Origin: Hofstenia miamia
Taxonomy: Eukaryota; Xenacoelomorpha; Acoela
Direction of reading: 5' to 3'
DNA length: 64,000 nt
Assembly: GCA_004352715.1 (NCBI GenBank)
Contig: SCFE01000017.1
Location: forward strand, 1,861,283 to 1,925,282
Positions 56,424 through 64,000 of this stretch are shown here, piece after piece. Positions within the stretch are counted from its first letter, which is position 1. The number at the start of each line of letters is the position of its first letter. The position numbers and the translations under genes are program-made. A model generated the notes under the pieces. It was given only the letters and a program-made list of their open reading frames with translations, ran no database searches and was not told where the DNA came from.

Positions 56424-57110
56424 GCTTTATTTCCTGTACATCTACACTACAAAACATTGTACGGTGTAGAAGTAAAAAAAAGTTCTACAGAACATTGGGT
56501 AGAATGCTGCTGCTAAGATAGTGCCAGGCAATCGCAATAAATAATTTTTCATATTTTGCTTTGTGCGTGAAATGACCAAAACGTTGATTTCCTAGGTAAT
56601 AATGAGATGTAGGCGTCATAGGCTGTAAGCTGGTGTGTAAAGGGTGATCACGGTCTCGTTGAATCTTGCTGATCAATTGCATAGTGTTTTTCCTAACAGT
56701 GTAGTTTATGATATAGATTAGCCATGAACAGTCAAGATCAAAAACGCGACTGGCATGGCGAATGAATCGTGTTATGCGTCGACGTGTTCTTAATGTAGTT
56801 AGGTATATCCAGGCTGGGGCTGCATATGTAATGTGAGGCAAGATGCTAGGATCATGCAATTCAAGTACGCAAATAGGTTCGTGTATAGCCCATCTTTTGT
56901 TTATGTAAGTAAAAAGGCCACCACCAGAGTTGTTTCCTCTATCAAGAAGGTTCATGAAAGAACCATCAATTTTAAGGTATGGCGTTGGAGTACGTTCAGT
57001 TAACCGCATTTCTTGTGGGGCGATAATGAATAGTGCTGAATGGGATATCGATTTTTGTGCCCATGTGGAATAGCTCAAGATTTCGTATTTTGAGGTCTCC
57101 ACGTAGAGCT
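56424..57110 (-). mobile_element. Internally deleted LINE with a 205-codon fused ORF
   Basis: A minus-strand frame 57,102-56,485 is open for 205 codons. Its first third reads LKIDGSFMNLLDRGNNSGGG and YINKRWAIHEPICVLELHD, an APE-endonuclease N-terminal region. It then passes without a stop into ILPHITYAAPAWIYLTTLRT and FGHFTHKAKYEKLF, the post-RT C-terminal domain. The whole RT core is missing, so the frame spans an in-frame deletion. The 3' end meets the (AAT)n run. The product cannot be an active polymerase. Confidence 0.7.
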
Positions 57111-57209
57111 CCTTCTCTGATCATTTTTCGTCGTATCCTCAGTATCTCGTTTTCAATTTCAAATTTTCACACAGAGCGGTCGTGTTTACAATTTGCTCTT
57201 GCAAAGTTA

Positions 57210-57976
57210 AACAACTCATCTGGTTTAAGCGAGAGAAATATTTGTTCTACATGCAATAGTAACATTTGTAATGATGATGATATTTTTCACTGTATTACAT
57301 GTAATCGGAAAATGCACTGGACTGCAAGCTGTACAGGTTTTAAAACCCTGGTGATGACCCAGCTGAAAACAGTCTGTCAAAACATTATCATGTTTTGCAA
57401 CTTATGTGTTAACTCTGGAAGAAATGAAAGTCTTTTGATAACGATCACTGGCGAGCAATGTAGAAAGCGACATTATGAGCACTTTCAACGCGGTGAAAAA
57501 GTATGTGAAGACATACAACAGCTCATCGGGATAATGTCAACACCTCTATTGAATATAAATTGAATCTGCGAATTAGCGGAGTCTACGAACCGAATGAGGG
57601 ATCAAAACATGAAAGGTTGCTGAAGGAAATGGAAAATGTGAAAGATATATTACAGCATCTAAATGAAGATACAAGTGATGTAAAGGATATCTATCGAATA
57701 GGAAAATTTGTACGTAATCAAACAAGAGCAAGAACGTTACTGGTAAGCTTTTCTAACATATGGAATGTACGAAAAATACTCTCAAAAGCATACCAATTGA
57801 AAACGTACAAGTCAAAAATTTTTATCACTGCTGATTTATCCTTACAGGATCGAATTACTGAAAATGCCACTTTGAAAAAGCGCAAAGAATTAATTGATTC
57901 AGGCATTGACAGAATGAGTATAAAAATTCGAAACAACATCTTGTACCTCAATGGAACTGAAGTCAAAGTCATTTGA
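57210..57976 (+). pseudogene. LINE ORF1: PHD-like finger and RNA-binding domain
   Basis: The finger reads NICSTCNSNICNDDDIFHC, ITCNRKMHWTASCTGF and IMFCNLCVNSG (Cys4-His-Cys3 type). A frame change near 57,560 leads to LRISGVYEPNEGSKHERLL, VKDIYRIGKFVRNQTRA (R-I-G core) and LKTYKSKIFITADLSLQDR, the RRM-plus-CTD layout of LINE ORF1 RNA chaperones. The frame is open upstream to 57,033, but that part is antisense to the neighbouring LINE; the true start is near 57,200. Same architecture as at 8630-9229. Confidence 0.75.
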
Positions 57977-60800
57977 CTACCTGTTGGCTCTCACGACCAT
58001 AGTTTCACTCATCAATCGCTACCTAGTATTTTAAGTAATAATCTAAATGGCCTGGCCTCATAAAACTGTGAATTGGAAGAATGGATTAAAGTCGCTCCCT
58101 GTAGTGTTGCCCTCCTCCAAGAAACAGAACTTATATCTGATTTTCCTTCCAGTAGCATTAGTATGGATAACTAACACCTATTAAGGCAAGACTGTAATTT
58201 GGACTAAATCTGGCGGTTGTGGACTTATAACGTGTTTACACAAGGATTGGTGTTACTGTAAACCGAATATTATTTTTTCTGTTTCTAACCTGAATGCCGA
58301 GTTGTTAGTGGTCCAAAATATCTACCATCGCAGTTTACTTTTATTATTCTTAGCAATTTGTATTTAAGACCTCAGCATACTAAGAGAGAAACTGACACAA
58401 TTTTGAGACATCTTATGAGCAAGATCATTATCGAATATCGAAGAGCCTATCGTATATTCACTGGAGATGCTAATTAGCAGAAACTTCGTGTTCTTGAAGA
58501 CAACTGCCTTTAGAACGGTTTTAATGTTCCTAAGTATTTTCCTGCAGAATCACAGTTAGACATAGCGTATGTATCACAGTTAAAATACTACGAATGTTTG
58601 ACTGGTCAGGGAGTGGGTAACACGAATATTTCGTATCACTCCAGTATTAAGCTTATACCCAAAATTTAGTGCAAGAATTCGTATAAACCTAAATACAGCC
58701 TTACTCGTAATCGTTCTCATTTATATAATTGTGAAAAAATCAAATATGAGCAAGCGTGCATTAATTGGGATGTACTACAAGTCAAAAACATAGTCAAAGG
58801 TGCAACCCACAGTGACAATCAATTGGATGTTTTCCTAACAGATAAGCCTGACTATGCAGAGTCCATGGTGCTAAAATCGATGGTCAACTCTGACCACCAA
58901 GCTGTTCTGGTTTTGAATGCCAAAAAAGATGCCATGCCGAAAAGAAGAAAAGTTGCTGTTTGAGATACTCGAGAAAATTATAAAGAAAAAATGAGAAGCC
59001 TGCTTTTAAATTTTAGTTGGGAAAAAGTATATAATGCAACTGATTTTGAAGCCGCCTATCCGTGCTTTCACCAGAAACTCACACGAATCATTGATGAAAG
59101 TTTCCCTGTTCACTGGACAAATGTTTCTGATCATGACCCTTATTATGCTTAATCTGTAACTAAAACCCTGTTAAAGAAGCGTGCAAGCCTGAGACAAAAA
59201 AGAAAGTTTGGACTAGCAGATGAGCTGTCTGATAAAGTGGGAAAACTAATCGTGCAAAGTAACACGAATGCGCTTAACAATCCAAATATGAGTTCTAAAA
59301 GATGGTGGCAGAGAGTGAACGTTTTCTCAAGAAGAAACAATCCAAAAACGATGAATCACCTGATGTGAAATCCCTGAAAGATTATTTCTGTGACATAAAC
59401 AGCGACGATTCTTACATGGAAATCCCACGGAAGTCACATACTGACTTCATTGCAGTACCCAAGAGAACCGTCTATCAACACCTCAGAAAAATTAAAAAAA
59501 CAGCTGCTGGCCGTGACGCGGTCTCTTACTGGACATTGAAATTGTTTTCACTTGAACTTACCGACGTCATGTGTAATGTTCTAAACAGGTCTTTGGAAAT
59601 TGGGAAACTACCGGGTGTCCTAAAATCGGCAAATATTACACCAGTTCCAAAAGTAGCCAAACCCACATCACACAATGATTACCGTCCAATATCTGTTACT
59701 CCAGTTGTTTCCCGTTTTTTCGAGGGGATAGTTTCAGCAAAATACCTCTCTAAAGCAGTAGAAGAGCAGCTATCGAAAAACCAGTTTGTCTTCAGAAAAA
59801 ATAGTTCAACCGAGGTAGCCTTGAACAGAATTCAATAGAATGTCTGTAAAAACTTGGACAATCCACATTGTAAGTATGTACGCGCCTTCCTCATTGACTT
59901 TAAAAAGGCATTCGATTTTGTTAAACACGGCCTCCTTTTCAAGAAACTCGGACAGCTGAGCATGCCCAACTTTGTTCTTAACTGGCTGGCTGATTTCTTT
60001 ACAGGACGAGTTCAAAGAGTTGTGATGAGCGATCGTTTTAGCACCTTCGGCACTTTTAGTAGAGGTATCCTGCAAGGAACTGTATGCGGCCCAGTCCTTT
60101 TCTCTATTTTCATTGACGATTTACAAACCTTGGAGGAATCAAACAGCATTGCAAAATACGCAGACGATACTACCCTCGTGGTCCCGATTTTCGATAGAAA
60201 GTCAGATAGCTCGGCTACGGAAATTCAGCATGTCCTTGATTGGTGTGAAAAATATCATATTGTACTGAACCTAAACAAAACAAAAGAAATAGTTTGCTCA
60301 TTCTCTACTATGAAATATTTCCCCATGAAGGTGCAATCCAGCAATGTCTTCTACAAAGTTACTTGGTTATGAGCTTCAATTGAATATGAAGTCAACAGAA
60401 CATGTCAGTGGTTTAATCAACTCGAGTAATCGTGATCTGTATATTTTAAGACAATTGAAGTACGAGGGAATGAACATCAAAAGTACCTCATTGCCACGGT
60501 ATATGGGAATTTATCCATAAAGTGCGAGGAAACAATTGATAGAATGATACGACAGGCAAAGAGATCAAAAATTACTGAATACAACCTTACAGCTGCTGAC
60601 ATAATCAGAGATCGCGATCAGTGCCTTATGAAGAAACTCATAGACCCAACCCACTTGCTTCATGATCTTCTACCACCCAAATTCAATCATCGGCTGGATT
60701 TATTTTGCCAGAAATAAGAAAAGAGGCTTTCCGCTCTATATTCATCAACAGATGCATTTTCTAAAAAGCTTTTTCTATATGAAATGTAATATCATTAAAG
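57977..60800 (+). pseudogene. LINE ORF2: endonuclease, RT with intact YADD, C-terminal domain
   Basis: The endonuclease (57,990-58,930) is broken but shows VALLQETEL, ATHSDNQLDVFLTDKP and VNSDHQAVLVLN (Ser-Asp-His). The linker at 58,990-59,300 has KTLLKKRASLRQKRKFG. RT frame 59,302-60,372 has SANITPVPKVAKPTSHNDYR, FLIDFKKAFDFVKHGLL (motif A), GILQGTVCGPVLFS (motif B) and AKYADDTTLV (motif C, intact), and is interrupted only by one in-frame TAG at 59,836-59,838. The C-terminus (RQAKRSKITEYNLTAADI, DPTHLLHDLLPPKF) follows in another frame. This is the best-preserved LINE RT of the window apart from the R2-like one. Confidence 0.8.
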
Positions 60801-60839
60801 TTTGGTATGTTTCTTATCTTACTAATTTAAGTTTCTTCT

Positions 60840-62520
60840 TCTTCTTTCTTCTTATCACCAATGAAAACATAAATGATGATGTGACCTGCTTAGAAGAATA
60901 CATAGAGTTTGTCATGGGTACATCAATGCTCCATAATACAAATACGGAACGTGATAATTTTCTTCTAAGAATAGTGGATGATGAGGATACTAGAAGGTTA
61001 GTTAAAATGAAACGTAGCTTTATTAAGTTGTGGAATCGTTCTGAACGAAATCACCTACAAAAATTAATTAACAAAAAAGTCCAACATCTTTGACATTTAT
61101 GTTTCCAATCGCTGAGCAAATCTGAACTTTATTCGATATAAGAAGATTAAGCCTAAATCTGATCCCGTGGCTGTAAATAAAGGTCTGGTCAATAAAATGA
61201 ATACATAATTTTACCCGATTTAATGATGACGAATATAAGGATAGTTATTTTGCACGTGCTGCGCTTCAAATTGATGCACCCAGAATATTGGCTTCTGATG
61301 TTCAAAGAGTCTTCTCTAAAGTTAATGTGCTCACCACAAAAGGTCCTGGTGCGATTCCGCCATGGGTTTTAAAGTACTTCTATAAGGAGCTTGCAAAACC
61401 ATACCATAGAATATGTCAGGAAAGCTTTGATTGTAGGTCTTATCCCATCCAATGTAAACGTGCCTTGGTAACTCCTGTACCTAAGCGATCAGATGTAAAT
61501 GTTAACAGACTTGAATTTTTTCGCCCTATTACTGTAACTGGAATATCGCCTCGATGCTTGGATGCCTGCCTTTGCAACAACTACTTCGCTAAACTAAATC
61601 AACCTGTGATGAGAATCAGCTTAAGCAAACCAGATCAACCACTGACGCACTGCTACTGACTGTAGACTACATTTCTTCTGCTATAGATCACAAAGAGAAC
61701 GTTGTTTTGGGGTTGTTACTTGATTACTCGAGTGCATTTAACACGATATTGCATGGCAGTCTTCTTAATCAAATCAAGCAAAGCAATGAATGGATGGCAG
61801 AATGGCTTTCCGACTATGGTAATGGATAGAATCAATCAGTTAAAGTAAACAACATTATATCGGATCCTATTGCTGTAAAAGTACGTGTGCCCCAAGGTGG
61901 TCCTATGCCTGGAACATTATTTACGGTTAATACTGATGACATTAGTAAAAGAAACATCTGCAATTATCCCGGCTGTGATTGTGATCTGTGTAAGTATTTT
62001 GATGATACACCACTACTTCAATCAAGCAATGTCATCCAAGAAGAACCTAATTCTTAACTCTACAAAGTAATGAGAAATTTGTTACCAGCAGAGAAAGCTT
62101 TCGATTCATGCCTCAAACAATTTACTCCCGATTGTTGCTCAAGATCTTTATATTGACAATAAGGTGGTACCTAGAGTGAATAGCGTCAAGTACCTTGGAG
62201 TGTATATAATCAGTTTTTGAATTGGAAGAAGCATGTTTCTTTCGTCGTACAGAAGGTAACTTTTTATTTTCAAGTCTCTCTCATATATTATAAACTTTCC
62301 CAGTATTCCTAACAAGTGGCTTACTCTTAAAACCTATGTACAGCCAGTAATCCTCTACGGCAGTGAAATCTGGGTGTCTGGCTTGAATGCAACTTAAAGG
62401 AAAAGCCTTCGTCGACCAATCAAATTATTTGCTCGGAAATCGGGATTAAATCAATTGGAGGTAATATCTCAAATTAATACGGCTTTTGTAGATCATCGTC
62501 GATAGTGTTCTTTTTCAATG
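60840..62520 (+). pseudogene. Second LINE ORF2 fragment (family of the 10.5-12.6 kb LINE)
   Basis: Linker frame to 61,093 (LVKMKRSFIKLWNRSERNHL), RT frame 61,288-61,659 (GPGAIPPWVLKYFYKELAKP, VTPVPKRSDVNVNRLEFFRP), then LLLDYSSAFNTILHGSLLNQ, VRVPQGGPMPGTLFTVN and KYFDDTPLL (YFDD for YADD), and a C-terminal block (LRRPIKLFARKSGLNQLEV) in changing frames. It lies directly after the C-terminus of the LINE at 57.2-60.8 kb with no endonuclease of its own, so it is either 5'-truncated or the target of the first. Confidence 0.7.
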
Positions 62521-64000
62521 GTTTAATGTTTAACTATCTCGCATAAAATGATGTCACTTTTTTGCCACTTTCGACTCAGCGGTTACAGAATTGAAAGGTA
62601 TTGTTCTTCACTTCAATAAGTGCTTCATTGGAAAAACCGGTACAATCCGAGTTCCAGTGAATGTGGGATGAGCAGCAGAAACAGCTAAATGTATCATCTG
62701 ATGTTTTAATAACATTGATGCATGTAGAGCATACTATATTACAGCGCTGCATAAATGTTTAATGAAGAGAGATAAAACAACCGACCGTTCTGTACGACGA
62801 ATACAATTTTTTTAATGTATGTAATCAGTACTCTAAAACATGTTTGAAGTAGTTTGAATTTTATCATTAGATTAATATTCCTTAGTTGTGTGGTCAAAAT
62901 ACTAAATTTTATGTCAAAAAATGATCACCCTTGTGATGGTATATACCAAGGTTTCATGAAAATGCAAAAAATTATCAGCATCCTTGCTTTCCAACAATGT
63001 CATTAGTGAGATTGTGTCATTATTAGTCAGTAATTATTTTGTGGAAGACATTATTGCACGTAAAAAATATCAGAAAATAGATGAAAAGTTTTGTCAATTA
63101 GAAACCAGTTTCCAATTCTACAATTTGGGGATGAAAAATGCTACAGGATTTCATGAGCTGCAAAATTTTATAAAAAAATGGCAATTCATTTCCATGATAT
63201 AGACATAAAAAATTTTGTAATGCTGTTTTCCTTGATTGAAGTCAACCTGCGTTTTTCAAATGTAATGACCTCCCTTCTGCAGAAATAGTATTGTATTGTT
63301 TATAATGTCGTGGACTACGCGACACTGATATCACGTTTAGGCCATTAAGTACATAAGTTGTCACTTTCAAAATTATAAATAACTTAATAGCATTTCTTTT
63401 TAGCCCTTAAGGGCCAATAAGGAGACTGAAGCTGATTTAGTAGTAAAAACGTAAGATATTGCATTAATCAGATGGTAAGCAGCACCCTATCGCCAAAATT
63501 AAATTTTGAAATTATTCTATGAAGCTACACTAGGGTGATACTTATATGTACCTGCAGTCCCTAAGGGAGTCGATTACGGATTGGCAAAACCGAATTGCAA
63601 GAAATTAGGATCAAGACAATATTTTTCACACATATAGGTTGACAAACGCCCTTTTTAACCACATGATTCACATAATTAAAAAAAATTTCCAAATCAGTGA
63701 TCAGATTGATCAAACAGGAATATCATTCTCAATTAAATAAAACAAAAATTTTGAAGAGCAATTAGCAATTTGGCAGAAACTTTATAAATATATTAACTTG
63801 CCATTATCTTAAGATTAAGAATGCAAAATACAAATATACTGTGAATTATACCAGTCTAAAAAACGTATTTGTCTAATTGGTACATGCATGTACCACCAAG
63901 CCTTAAAGGGTTAAAAGAGTACGATTTTCATTAACAAAATGTCCTGTCGAGGAGAACTTGAGCCCAGACTTGAACTTTGAGGTTGGAATTATGAATACTT
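62521..64000. other. AT-rich spacer with short palindromes
   Basis: No supported gene; the 72-codon frame at 62,984-63,202 has no domain. GCCCTTAAGGGC at 63,403-63,414 and TGGTACATGCATGTACCA at 63,878-63,895 are perfect palindromes. Confidence 0.5.

Noticed and set aside
1-64000. tRNA, rRNA, CRISPR or operon-like gene clusters
   Set aside because: Reading for tRNA TΨC-loop motifs, regular spaced repeats and closely packed ORFs gave nothing; the sequence is eukaryotic repeat-rich DNA.

Overview
The window looks like nuclear DNA from an AT-rich invertebrate animal. No species can be named from it. The evidence is: long AT-rich spacers full of stop codons; decayed non-LTR retrotransposons (LINEs), a Ty3/gypsy element, and piggyBac, hAT, Tc1/mariner and PIF/Harbinger-like remnants; animal-type membrane genes; and draft-assembly gaps (two runs of exactly 1000 N, others of 833, 70, 21 and 1 N). 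I found no tRNA, rRNA, CRISPR or bacterial-style operon.

Only two host protein genes are convincing. Both are on the minus strand, uninterrupted across the coding region, and encode paralogous TLC-domain membrane proteins of 259 and 251 residues (21,211-21,990 and 45,781-46,536). They are about 45% identical by eye and lie about 24 kb apart. Both keep the central His-His pair of the TLC fold and most resemble the TLCD4/TMEM56 group. Each has a CCAAT box within 70 bases of its start, and the second also has a perfect CRE palindrome (TGACGTCA).

Layout. 1-250: tail of a small unrecognised ORF entering from the left. 2.1-3.1 kb: piggyBac fragment, then the C-terminal part of a retroelement with a zinc motif and a possible restriction-like nuclease. 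3.9-12.7 kb: LINE pieces, one split by a TIR element of about 1.1 kb. 12.9-17.6 kb: more LINE fragments and an internally deleted LINE on the minus strand. 19.7-20.3 kb: hAT-like transposase remnant. 21-22 kb: first TLC gene. 22.9-24.2 kb: a 656-base block present twice around a single N, probably an assembly duplicate. 25-28 kb: LINE 3' and endonuclease fragments, the latter split by a hAT-type MITE with a perfect 8-base target duplication. 29.3-33.06 kb: Ty3/gypsy element on the minus strand lacking its 5' end. 33-40 kb: LINE fragments between assembly gaps. 40.3-42.2 kb: two more hAT-type non-autonomous elements with target duplications. 45.8-46.7 kb: second TLC gene and promoter. 49.1-51.3 kb: Tc1-type fragment and another hAT-type element. 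53.8-56.4 kb: a less decayed, GC-richer R2/NeSL-like element with RT, zinc knuckle and restriction-like endonuclease. 56.4-62.5 kb: three stacked LINEs. The rest is AT-rich spacer.

The window reads as two conserved paralogous genes in a dense nest of dead or dying mobile elements. I see no new multi-gene system. The points most worth a second look are the intact TLC pair, the several small hAT-type elements with clear 8-base target duplications, the two deletion-derived LINE fusions, and the assembly duplications at gap edges.
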